A DNA stretch of 64,000 nucleotides from NCBI GenBank assembly GCA_019155185.1, contig CM032798.1, positions 2,679,501 to 2,743,500 on the forward strand. Direction: 5' to 3'. Shown one piece after another: positions 24,101 through 35,581 of the stretch (its first letter is position 1; each line of letters begins with the position of its first letter). Source of the stretch: Beaufortia kweichowensis (Eukaryota; Chordata; Actinopteri; Cypriniformes; Gastromyzontidae). The notes below the pieces were generated by a model that saw only the letters and a program-made list of their open reading frames with translations, was not told the origin of the DNA and searched no databases. A program made the translations under genes and the position numbers.

Positions 24101-25913
24101 TGCAAAAATCTTCTACAACTTGAACAAAGCAAAATCAAAAGAGACGTTTCGTTTCTCTCATATGTTTCGACCTGATTTACTAGACACCTTGACAAACCTA
24201 TTAAACAAATTCTCACACTGTACGCCAACTGTACATAAATGTGTCATTCAATATACGGTGTAACGGTGTAGAGATTCATGGAAGGTGGAAGAACACCCTG
24301 GCTTATGATCAAACATACTCGGCGTGCGATCTGACTCCGGCACATGAGACGTCCACCAATAAGCTACTGCGTCCTAACGTGTTTTTCTGTCGTGTGAATG
24401 TTGAAGTGAGCGAGTTAGCAGAACCGCTCTGGGTTCTGTTGGGGTGTGGGCCTCTATGATGAATGGGATAGATGAGTACACGCAGGGGCTGGTAAAGCAC
24501 AACTGCTGTTTGGCATTATCTACAGATGTTGTGTCTTAGATTCCTCTGCAAGGTTTCTGTTCAAACAGCCAGTCTGGCACACACATAATCCAAAAAAATG
24601 GTTGAGTTATATATTTTTTTTTTTTCAAAATTATTTACTAAATGTTCCTTGCACTGGCTCAGTATTAGTGGCTTTATCAAGACATTTTGTTTCAAGAGAT
24701 GTTTGAATCTAGAAAGGAGTGAATGAAATCTGTGTAAATATGATGAAGTAAATAGGATGATCACTTGGTCTTAAGTGTTATTTTTCTCTCCACAGACACT
24801 TTGAGCACATGAAAGATGACTCTATCGTCTGCAACATCGGCCACTTTGACTGCGAGATTGATGTGAAATGGTTGAATGAGAACGCAGCCAAGAAAATTAA
24901 CATCAAACCTCAAACCTCAGGTTTGACATTATGAAATAAAAATAAAAATATTACTATTTATCATCATTATTATTATTATTATAGAATTACAATGATTATT
25001 ATGTAGATTTATAAAAATCTATTATTTATTTAAAGATTTTTATTTAAAGATATTTAATTATATAGAATATATATAATTATAAACAGTTATATTCTAATAA
25101 ATAAAATATAATTATTATTATTATTATTATATTAATAATAATGATAATTGCCTCATAAAAATATTTTATATGTATGATATTTAAATCATTATAATGTAAT
25201 TTAGAGCAGTCTCTTTAACAGTAGTTTTAAAGCCCTTTTGTGCTTTGAAAGCATGTTTTAAATTTAATTCATTTGTTTAATTCATTTTGTTCACTTGGAA
25301 AATTACAGATTGATGCAGAACTAACTTAATGCTGTATGTAGGTGTGGACCATTTCTGTCAAATCATCTTTGATCTGAACTCTTTCATACAGGTTGATCGT
25401 TACCGCTTGAAAAATGGCCGTCACATCATCCTTCTGGCTGAGGGACGCCTGGTGAACCTGGGCTGTGCCATGGGCCATCCAAGCTTTGTAATGAGCAACT
25501 CGTTCACCAATCAGGTCCTTGCCCAGATCGAGCTGTGGACCAACACCAGCAAATACCCACTAGGTGTCTACTTCCTGCCTAAGAAGGTACTGTAATCAGT
25601 TAGACCTGCTGAGATAATAGTCTAAAGTGTTTTCATATCCTGTTATCATTATTTAGGTTTTATAACAAAGCTTGGACACAATCTTTGAATTTTGAGGCTG
25701 ATTTTCTTTTTTGTACCATAATATAAAGTCGGAAATGCTGTTTTATTCTGCTTTCCTAAACCGTTTTCTTTTCCTGTGTAGCTGGATGAAGAGGTCGCTG
25801 CGGCCCACTTGGACAAACTCGGCGTCAAGCTGACATCACTGACAGAGAAACAAGCCAAATACCTGGGTCTGCCCTGCCAGGGTCCCTTCAAACCTGACCA
25901 CTATCGCTACTGA
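18153..25913 (+). CDS. ahcy: S-adenosylhomocysteine hydrolase (adenosylhomocysteinase), frame broken at two sites as read
   Basis: Ten exons: 18153-18180, 20070-20260, 20388-20463, 21687-21839, 23063-23175, 23337-23545, 23784-23871, 24796-24920, 25392-25586 and 25782-25913. All have GT-AG sites. The enzyme splits S-adenosylhomocysteine into homocysteine and adenosine in the cytosol, relieving product inhibition of methyltransferases. Visible features are the substrate domain, the NAD-binding GYGDVGKGC near residue 221, CNIGHFDCEI, and the family C-terminus KPDHYRY. Two changes break the frame. Exon 6 is 209 bp where phase demands 208: an extra G sits in CTTGCAGGCGG where CTTCAGGCGG is expected. 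Exon 8 is 125 bp where 118 is expected, because AAACCTC is tandemly duplicated (24904-24917) just before the donor. Allowing for these, length would be 433 residues, as in other vertebrates, with near-perfect conservation. This is a very recent pseudogene or a sequence error. Confidence 0.93.
18560..18735. promoter_or_regulatory. ZNF143-type site in a CpG-rich block inside ahcy intron 1
   Basis: ACTACATTTCCCATAATGCA at 18664-18683 closely matches the long ZNF143/Staf consensus (ACTACAnnTCCCAnnATGC). It is followed by CAGTGCGCAAACGCGCCGCC, which is CpG-rich and NRF1-like. Such sites mark housekeeping promoters. Lying about 500 bp inside the gene, it may be a downstream promoter element or a second start site for ahcy, or the promoter of an unannotated transcript. 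Confidence 0.5.
21205..21535 (-). repeat. Degenerate copy of the 'GGTAACACTTTA' fish repeat in ahcy intron 3
   Basis: Read on the minus strand, the block begins with a GTAACATTTTATAATAAAAA-like start. It continues with CTCATTTATTAATATTAGTT, 'CAATGCAAGCATTTATTCAT', 'TTTGTTAATAC' and 'TTCATTGTGCGTTAACTGTT', the order found in this widespread non-autonomous element. It is AT-rich and diverged. Confidence 0.5.
24955..25170. repeat. AT-rich ATT/ATA simple-sequence tract
   Basis: Runs of ATT and ATA trinucleotides and short AT palindromes fill the start of ahcy intron 8, immediately after the exon that carries the 7-bp duplication. Low-complexity DNA. Confidence 0.7.
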
Positions 25914-28900
25914 GTAGCGTTGACCAATCAGCTGTGGCCCGGGAGGAGACTACACAATCAATCCTGTACCAAATCACTGCTGTCATGCCGGTGTGACTAC
26001 AATAGTGCTTTAATTGTGTCTCTCGCTCTCACCGTGAGCATCTGTGAGTTTGCAAACGCCTTTTTTCCTCATCAGTATCAAACGTGCAGCGTTGAACATG
26101 CATTATATTGTTTGCATTCCCTGTTTTACTAAACGGTTAAAAGAATTAAATCAAAATCCTGCTGCTTTGCATGTAATTAGGTGTCACGGTTTATACCCAG
26201 AGGTTGTTACCCTGAACAGTTAAATTCACATACTGGGATGGTTTGGTTTCTTAATGCTTGTTTTCAGAAGCAATTCCAGTAACTCTGAAAGTTTTGCTCT
26301 TTTGGTCATGCATACTTTTGTAAGCCCATTAAAAGAATGAAAACAATGGAAAGCAGTGTAATTGTTTCATTGACCTACGTGTAATCCACTGCGAGCAGGC
26401 TGTGTGATGGAGTGATTCTGGGTAAGCTTGTCTTAATTTATGTTACATCTGCTCATTAGGACATGATGAAGCAATTGTGGCATTTCACATCCACATGCCT
26501 TATTTATTAAGTGCTACTTGCAGATCATGTATTTTATCAAGGTTGATAGGAAATGGTTCGATTTATTCATTCAGTTGTGCTTGAATGATTTAGGAAAACC
26601 TTTGCGCTCCATTAAAACTTAAAAGTGCCTGTATTCCACTTGCTGTTTTGCCATTAAACAATGTCAGGTGTTTCACTTCAAACTTTACACAACATCGTAG
26701 TAACCACACAGAGATTGAAAACGAAGTCTGAAACTCAAGCGAATCAACTTGAAAATTAGGGAGTTATTTTATAGCAAGTTATGTGAAATTAGATGTTGTT
26801 TAATACAATTTATAAAACTAATCTGTACTGTATAGATTATATAATCTGAATCATACGTGTTATTTTTATAAAATATTACCAGAAGCATTTCAAACCATGT
26901 GATAGACTTGATTGAGATTCTACGACATGGACGTAAGCCATGCATCTGACTCAGACTTGCGGCCGTACATCATAGATTTAAGACTTGACTTTGACTCTAT
27001 GTCAGAGACATTTTACGTTTCGGGACACAGGTCTTAACAAAATGTTCCAGTTCTGGTGTTCTTCAAGGAAATGTCTCCATTAGGAATCACTGTGTGGGAT
27101 GATTTCAAGAATATTTCTTGAAAACATTACCCATGAAAATCACGAAGCCAAAGCAACTATAATTACAACCATTCTGCTTATTATTTCTTGATAAAAACAA
27201 TTTACTGACAAAATCGTGACCAGAGATGAACGGCGGCTTGGCATGTGATCTTAACACAAAGTGTTTAAGAGAAGCTATGAAAAATGGCTAAAGCGCTGTC
27301 ATAGCCAGACCCAAACCATAAAATCAGTGAATCTGATATGTAACTGATACTGTACTGAGTGACTAATGCAGCAGAACTGTTTTTTTAAATTGTTTATTTT
27401 GTAGATCAGTAACGTTTTACTGAATGATTCGAGCTGCCATGCCGACACATGGCTTCAATCTATAACTTGCTCCTTAGTTAGAAACTGTAAAATTGAGTAG
27501 TTAGTGCTTGTGAAGTAAAGGATTAGTCTGTATACCATTAGATGCTCTGGACCTCTAAAATGGCTGTATGTGTCCCCTGAGAGTCGTAACAAGGGTCTAT
27601 CTTTTGGAGTTTTCTCTCCTCTTTTGCTTCCACCCTTTTCTTTCAATATAAACCAGCTGTGGCTTGTGAAGTCCGTGTGTGCGTGTTCATGTTTTATTAC
27701 CTGTTCTTGACCAACCTGGCCCATGTTTACATGCCACTAATTATTTAAGGTGTGCAGAACTGGTGTACTTACGCTTTGATCTTGCTTTGCATAATCAATT
27801 GTCTTGAATTCAAGACCCCTTAAGAAACTGCACTAATTCTACTTCACATTTGTGTGGGTACAAATAAAAACTGCTGATATCTATATTATAATAATTTCAA
27901 TGTAATATAATATAAGGGTTATTATTAGGTAATATAAGTCTTCTTTCTCTGGCACAGTAGACCATGCATTGCTTAAATTACTCTTTTCATGTAAGGAAGC
28001 TGTTCACAAATGTCTTAATCTTACTCCTTTCTTGGGTGGAAATCACTTCTTCTGTTTCTTGAGAAAGAGCCCACCCCACATATGTAAGAAAAAACAGCTT
28101 CGTCCTAGTTTTGGTCTGATAATCTATATGTTTTGGTCTTGTAAAGCTGTAAGTTGTAGTAGAAACGAATAGTTAAACTGTATTTTCATATGTAGGTCTA
28201 GTGAAGTTAGTTTTGCATAATTTTTTGATTGCATTACATTACAGAACAATCATTGTTTTTTACATATCAGCATTTTATTGTAGTTTTTTGTTTAATACAA
28301 TTTGTTTTACTTTTCACTAAAATGGTAATAAAAGTGCACAGTTTATATATTACTCCATATGTGGCTTTTTTGTAGCCTAAAAAAGTGTGACTATACAGAA
28401 ATTTACACATTTAAAAAACAACTAAAAATATATTTGCTTAAGTAAAACATACATCAAAAATCTAATTAACAAGTCAAATGTTTATTTCTGCATTTTAATT
28501 TTTATTAATTTAACCATTTAACAATATAAAGCACTTTTTTTCTCGAGTAGGACCGAAATGCAATATTGAGGGGAACCCTTTTCTTACAACCTTTTATTTA
28601 TTTTTTATTTTAGTTTTATTTATGCTATCGTAATTGTTAATATCACGCTACAATACCACTATAATTGGCTAAAGATGGTTGTCAAAGTGATTTTTCGTAA
28701 GACATGTTTGTCTCTGAGAATCTCATATAGCAGCTTGCGTACAAAGGTTAAACGGGCGCTTTATCTATATCTTTATAAAGTGCTTATAAAACAGAAAAGT
28801 GCTCATATAAACAACATTGATATGTTACGCTACCCTAATAATAAACCATCAGCTGTTTACCATTAAAACCATTACAAAAAATGCATTATTTAGTGCATTA

Positions 28901-29042
28901 TTCCTATAGCATTTAATGGTGTTACCATTATAGTTTCCATTAAATCCAAAAATAGAGTTTCTGTATTTGGTTTAGCGATTATATATTGATAGTGCATGGA
29001 TAATTCCACAGGATCTCACGTATTGTCCCATGAGGGCGGTTT
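25914..29042. other. ahcy 3' UTR and the gap to the asip 3' end
   Basis: ahcy (plus) and asip (minus) are tail to tail here. ATTAAA at 26328-26333, in the context GCCCATTAAAAGAATG, is the best candidate ahcy polyadenylation signal. No additional exon was recognised in the rest. The last part before 29043 should be the asip 3' UTR. Confidence 0.5.
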
Positions 29043-30021
29043 TCAGCATCTGGGATATCCCATTCGGCAGTAACAGACAGTTTTAAGGAGTCGGCAGTGG
29101 CAGAAGGCGCACGGGTCACAGCACACCGCGCTCGAACTCTTGCAGCTTCCCCACAGCGGGACGCAGTTCGGCGGCGGAGGTTTCTTCATGCGGCTGTATT
29201 TATTCTGAAATTAGAATTATAGATAGTTAATATATTTAAAAAGTACATCTGGTTTTCACAGTAAATACATCCAAAAACTGCAAAAACCTTCGCGTTACAA
29301 CCTTGGTACATCTTAAATTAATTCTATACACGTATACATATAAATTCAAAATTAAGTGGATTTTTAAAATTAATTTGCATCAAACAAATATGGGAAAATT
29401 ACCGGGCAAAGTATAGGTCAAAATCAATTAGATTTACATCATGCTTTTTCTTAAAATCTTTATTCAGTGCATATTAGATTAAAATATTTAAAATCACCAC
29501 AAATATAATAAAAACTTACACTGAAATAATGACATAAGCAATGTAATTTCAATATTCAATATTAATATTCATTATTATATTAATATAATTTTCAATATTA
29601 TCTTCAATAGTTTACTAACCTTTATTGGTTTCTTTTCTGATTTCTTATTCTTCTTAGGTGTTTTTGACAGCCCTGTGATAATAACCAAAAAGACAATGTA
29701 AATAGATCACTTTTAAGTATATTTTATAAATTTTATCACATGGCATGGCAAGAGAGAAAATGGGAAATCCAAACTCATGCAAATCTTGTAGTGGTAGTTC
29801 TAAATGAAGGATTAGAAATGGTTTTGTATACTTTTAAATGTGAGAAAGAAAGGGCTCTTACCAACAATAAGTACAGGCGGTGTATCTGTTTGGTTTGTAA
29901 TATATGTGCTGATGGTTGTTTGATTGGAGTTTTGTTGGTCCTCCATGAGCATGTGTGTGTTTACTGTTACACAGCAGGCTAAACAAAGCACCAAACAGCA
30001 CAGCAACAATGCCGGATTCAT
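29043..30021 (-). CDS. asip: Agouti-signalling protein
   Basis: Three coding exons on the minus strand: 30021-29862, 29672-29620 and 29204-29043. They join in frame to a 124-residue secreted protein. Residues 1 to about 22 (MNPALLLCCLVLCLACC...) form a signal peptide. Two NQT sequons follow, then a basic stretch (KKNKKSEKKPIK), PPPP, and a C-terminal domain with ten cysteines ending CYCRMGYPRC, the agouti inhibitor-cystine-knot pattern. In vertebrates the product antagonises melanocortin receptors and sets dorsal-ventral pigmentation in fish. The receptor-contact triplet, usually Arg-Phe-Phe, reads Arg-Leu-Leu in CHCRLLKTVCYC. Its place between ahcy and eif2s2 matches mammalian ASIP, which supports asip over the related agrp or asip2. 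The cysteines and frame are intact. An acceptor (TTTTGTGCAG) just before the start codon shows at least one untranslated 5' exon. Confidence 0.93.
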
Positions 30022-30765
30022 AATAAGATTTTACCCTGCACAAAACAATGGTTCAAAGCAGAAAAATCACAAACAAATGGATGTTTATCACACATATATC
30101 ACACACACAGTAGGTTTTGAATCTAAATGATCTTGGGTCTATTAACATTCAACCGTTTCATGACTTTAAACGCTTATTAAAGCAGATTTGTAAACCCCAA
30201 AACAAAGTAAAAAAGGAAATAACACTGAAATTAGTCTTTCTAAATTTGCTGCAAGAAAAATGTTAAAAACAAAATGTAAATGTAAAGCCAAATGTAAATG
30301 ATAAAAAGTATTTGTACATGGACACAAATGAGATGTAAATCAAGTATTATTCCTTTGTCAGTGTACACAAACATCAAAATACCTGTACGCTTTAATCTAC
30401 TTTAACTAGTTTAATGCAAAAGTTTTTGTTCTTACACAAAATCTTTAGTAGCGTATATGTTACCCAAAAAACATATTATGTAACAATTCAGACATTAACT
30501 ATAAAGAATGCCTTTCACAACAAATCCAACTGAATATAAAACATAAAGTGTGCAAATATAGTGTCCGCTTTTACAAAATGTACATTCCAAATGCTCTAAT
30601 GACTACTAGTGGCATTTGATCACAATTTAAACAATTTCTCACCATTTTCAACCTCCATTTTCTGACAATCTCGTGTTTTCTTTATATTCCTTGTCATGGT
30701 GCATTCAAAAGTGTAACTAGCCATGGTAATCTTCAGGAGTCAGTGTTGGGGTTTTACAGACTGAC

Positions 30766-30860
30766 CTGTCCTGCTGAGATTTGGCCCCCTGCTTTCTCTT
30801 TGTGTAGGTGGCTTGAGATATTTCCCGCTCCCCTGCTGAGACTGAGACAAAAATGTCAGA
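30766..30860 (-). other. asip: Possible untranslated first exon of asip
   Basis: The asip coding exon has an acceptor about 15 bp upstream of its ATG, so an upstream non-coding exon must exist. On the minus strand a GACAG|GTCAGT donor (last exon base 30766) follows a purine-rich stretch and lies about 750 bp upstream. It is the nearest good candidate, chosen by donor strength only. Confidence 0.3.
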
Positions 30861-33800
30861 CAGACTTTTGTAGTCAGGAAATTCAGACAGGGGCCAAATG
30901 CTAAAATTAAGCAGGGGCGGATCTACATAGAGAGAAGAGTGAGCGAGTTTCAGTATATGGTGAAGGATGTTTGTAAGATGCAGTAGCCATCATGATATAT
31001 TGTATATCCATGAAATATATTAACAATTTAAAATATGTGGAAAGTTTAGCCACTTCTACAAATGTATGAAAGACAACAAGTGTACAACAACATCTACTAA
31101 AAACTCTTGGGACTTGTTGGTAAAAACTAATTTCTTAACTATGGTTTGAAAACAAATTTACAAAATAATATTACTAGTACTAATAATAATAATAGCTTTT
31201 AAAATGTGTATGTAATATGTGCTGTTGTCTATACTATTATGTTTTTATTTTGTCTTGTTTTGTCTTATTTATGTTTGTGTTACTTGTATTTTACACTGTA
31301 CAGCACTTTTATTATTATGATTATTATTATTATACAGCACTTTTATTATTATGATTATGATTGTTATACAGCATTTAAATAGTACGTTTTTGGTAAACTT
31401 TAAACGTGTATTTACAATACTTGCTTCTCATACCACACTTGACACGACTGACAATTGTACATCATAAAAAAGGGTCAAATCAAAGAAGTGACAAAATTGT
31501 TTTAGAAAATTAATGTTAGCATTGTAAATGATATCTTTACCAGCAGATAAAACTAAAATCACGTACCATAGTTTGCTTTGGAATTAATCTGCTTACAGAA
31601 AAACATTTCCTTTGGCCAGTGGACCTGCTGATTTGTCAGTGTTTAGAGTTCATGTTTAGAGTCATCTAACACTGAATTACTTTTAAAAAAAATTAAAATT
31701 AGGCTGACCTTGAAAGATCTTAGAAAAGCTCATGAAACAATCATGTATTTGTAAACAGTGTTTTTTTGAACATTCTATAAATACAAGCTTTTTGGAAACA
31801 AAGCCCAGATGTTACAAATAGATTCAGTATGAACTAATGGTGTACGATAAACACAGAAATGAGCTGATTTCATCTCGCCTTAGGCTGTAGAAAAGCCCAC
31901 CCACACACCCAATGCTGCTTTTCTCTGAAATGAAAGGGATAAATTACCATTTCAACATATACAAAGTATTAAAATAAACATCCTCAGCCACTTTTATTTC
32001 AATTTTACTTTTCTAGATTTTTTTCATCCACAATTCATTTTTGGGGCTCTGTTGTTTAGTCTACAATGTTATCTTTTTACACTCTCTTAAATCTATCTTT
32101 GCATGATTGACACGTCCCTCAGTTTGTGAAACAGAACAAAAACACAAAAGTTACTTGCACTTCTTATGGAAGTCTATGGGAAAGGTATTCTTCTGTTCTT
32201 GTTAATTTGCACAAAAAAAATTGTTATTTGACCTGAATCTGTGTCGACATTAACATTTTAGCAGCGTGACCTGCACTAGCCTAGAAGGATGAATAGATGT
32301 TACAGGCGTAATCTCCGTGGGTTGATTTATATCATGATTTAAGAGTATAAAGTCCTTTTCTGGCATCTTTGTGCAAATCATGCAAGTCACAGGGTTCATT
32401 GACTTCACATGATTATAAATGTACGTTTGCACAGACACACTAAAGCACATCACACTCGTCTTATCAGACAGCTTAAGTCTCGTGTATTAAGTCGTTGTGC
32501 GTTGTTAAAGGGTTGATAAAGTTCTCAGAAGATCTGAAGCCAAGTATGCGAGTTCATTACATAATTACGTCTATTGTGTGCTTGTCTCTGCCAGAGCTGA
32601 GAACTATTGTAAAATAAAAGCCAAGGAACATCAAACTGGAAAATGAACCAAGTGAGTGGCGAACATTGTTCCCGGGGGATTCAAGGAGCCTTTGAATCAA
32701 GCGAGATGAAGAGACAGGCTAAATGAGTTGTTTTGGGTTTGACAGGGTCTGGATAAGCTAAAGGAGCATGTGTTCATCAGATGCTTTTCTGCCATTTTGG
32801 AGCAGCTGAAGGGCTTAACATCAGTTAAAGCGTTTCTCTGTTATTGCTTCTTTGCACCTTTATAAAAGCTTGCGATGATGTGAGAAATCTATTTAATGGA
32901 GCGGCAACTGAAAAGTTAAATTAAAGTTATTTATTAAATAATATTAAATTATGCATTTCCTTCCTCTGAAAGCATTTTATGTTCAAACACAGTGTTTTGG
33001 AACTGTTTAGTTAAACTTGCAGTGTTTAACTGTAATCTTGACTTTCTTGACTAAAACACAAACATTTTATAGTCAAGAAAACTGACACAATAATTTATCT
33101 ATTGGTGCTGTACAACGTCTATTTAAGTAAACCTCAAGCATTTTTTCTGTTAAAACTGCGAAATCTAAATGATTTAGACATGATCACAGATGTTTGTTGA
33201 GTTGAGTTAACTAACAAAGTTTTTTAGCGTTGTGTTAGAAGCTTAAAACACTGCACACGTCAAATAAATGACAAGATTAATTTTGAATGTTTCACAACAA
33301 ATGATTATATTACATCTTTTATGATTTAGTAACCCTCAGCCTTGTCTTTTGCAATAGACTTATTCACTATTCAGTAAATCCAGCATAACACATGTATCAT
33401 TGTGAAATCCCATTTTTTATTAAAGTTATTACATTCTTAGTTTGAGCTTTTTTGTGTATTAAGTAATAAAGCACAAACTATGAAATCCTAATTCATGAGA
33501 AGCTACACATCTAAAAGAAAAACAAACATTGTTTATTTCAATTTCCTCATTCGTCAATATCACATATCACAAAAATCTGAATTGTTTGAAATAGGAACCT
33601 TTTTAAATAAATTATCTTTTGTTATTTTATCAAAAGATTTATCTGTGAGATTGACTGTGAGGGTATGAAAATATATTTTCCACAAAACATAAAAAAAAGT
33701 CTATATAAGGTAAATGGGCACAAAATAAAGTGGGATACATGTGTTTCCATTTAAAGGAGATAGTTGAAGCTATTATGAGTAAAGAAACCTTTGATTTCCA

Positions 33801-35400
33801 CAGATTTAGGTTCAAAGCAATAATCTAGCCCTGTTTCAAAAAAAGTTGCAGGCCAATTTATAAATCTGAGATCAGTGAAAAACTGTCTGTCATTTGAAGT
33901 AAGTGCCCACAGACTCTTAATAGCAGCGCTGTTCACAATCTGTCAACCTGATTTAGGTTCTCGCAGTCCTCTGACGGCAGTGACACAGTGTATATTTGAC
34001 ATTGTGTTTTCAGGTGTACTAGTGTTAATGTAATATACACAAACATGAAAAGGGTCTGTAATGAGTATATGCTGTTTTGGCACAGCATTTTCATTTTCAT
34101 TTTCATTTAGAGACTGTTAAAATTTCTTCAAACCTTTAAAACCAACACAAAGTTAAAACAAAATAAATAACAAAGATAGCAAGGCACAAAATAAGTAATA
34201 AAAACCCAGTAAGAGTTATTTTGCCTTGTGCACTATTGGATTATCATTGTCTGGATTTTTTACTTCAGTACATACTTTTTTTTGCCAAAAACACTATTTT
34301 AAGCAGATTTACTGCAGATATAACAGTGCCAATAATATATATTTAATACTTTCTCATAGAGGATGACAATAAGTGTTACTTCACAGCTCTGTGTTTTGGG
34401 ACTGTGATTTTAGGGGAAGTTGTTTAAGCTTTCTCTAAATTTCGAGCTCTGTCACTTTATGGCTTGTGGTATATTGCACAACATCAGTTGTTCACTGCGA
34501 AAATAATGTTGAGCTGCTTAGAAGAAATACAGAGGCAAACACGACAACCACATTCATCTGTATATACACTAAATAAAAACAAAATCTTTATTATTTTCTC
34601 TGCTAATGATTTGATAACAAAGTTGTCAAATGTAAGCATTTAAGTACACAAAAACATGCTCTAAATAAAGAGGCATTTATCCTGTATATTACAGAATTAT
34701 TTCCTAGTTTCTTGTATATTTTATGTGAATATCTTGATAATGATACAATACGTGACATTTACCACACACACTGTTTATCATATTTTTTTACATTGTTATT
34801 AGTGTGACAACCAACCCCACCTACAACGTGTTTGCTGTATGGTTCCACAAACAACCTTTAAAAACATGTGATGTAACTTTTACTATGTAAGAAACTACTA
34901 TCATCAACAACAATTTGATCATTTAAGTAAAATAAAAAATATATACATATACAAATGATATACATACACATAATTATATACACATTTTATTGAATTATTT
35001 AATTAAACATTTTAGTCTTTTTACGGTTATGCAACCCATTTATTTTATTATAGCAAGACTGGCATGTCTGGTATGTCAAGTACATTTATGAACATCAATG
35101 AGCAAAAAGTTCAAATACTGTAGCAAAGCAGAAAAGACTTTAAGCTGTATGAAATCCCACTGCAATTTTTAACAGATTACAGGAATTAAAGCGTTTGCAA
35201 AAACATTATGAACGTATAGAAATAGTCTGTTGTTTATACTGTATCCTAGAGACCTTATTTATAACCTTTATCTATAATCTACACTGAAGCGAAACTAATT
35301 TAAAAACGGATTTATTATGTAACACAAAGGTATTCCTTTCAACAAAAAGAATATCAGTTTATGACCTTAAAAAATACGCTAAAACATGCTATCCATACAG
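30861..35400. other. Intergenic DNA between asip and eif2s2 (head to head)
   Basis: No exons were recognised. Most is AT-rich. About 31290-31375 holds a repeated 'TACAGCACTTTTATTATTAT' unit. About 32550-32860 is a complex, non-repetitive block containing the palindrome GAACATTGTTC (32661-32671), a double SOX-type core. Because it lies upstream of the pigment gene asip it is a candidate regulatory element. The remainder shows nothing I can name. Confidence 0.45.
31290..31375. repeat. Tandem repeat with ATT-rich spacer
   Basis: The unit TACAGCACTTTTATTATTAT occurs twice, followed by a third shortened start (ATACAGCATTT), with ATT/ATG trinucleotide sequence between. Confidence 0.65.
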
Positions 35401-35581
35401 TAACACAACCCAAAACTACTACTACCGTCATGCACTGCGCGTGGCGTAATCTACTGCGCATGCGTAGAGAGCAGTACCCGGCCTGTCTCGAGCAACGCGA
35501 ATAGAGAAGGCTGTGCCGTAAAAAAATCATCTTTTGCCAGGTTTATTTTTTCACCTAACGTTTTCACAACCAACCGAAAAC
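35401..35581 (+). promoter_or_regulatory. eif2s2: eif2s2 promoter with an NRF1 site
   Basis: A perfect NRF1 palindrome core, TGCGCATGCG, lies at 35455-35464, about 120 bp before the start codon. It sits in a CpG-rich block that also holds CACTGCGCGTGG. The context is that of a TATA-less housekeeping promoter. Confidence 0.65.
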
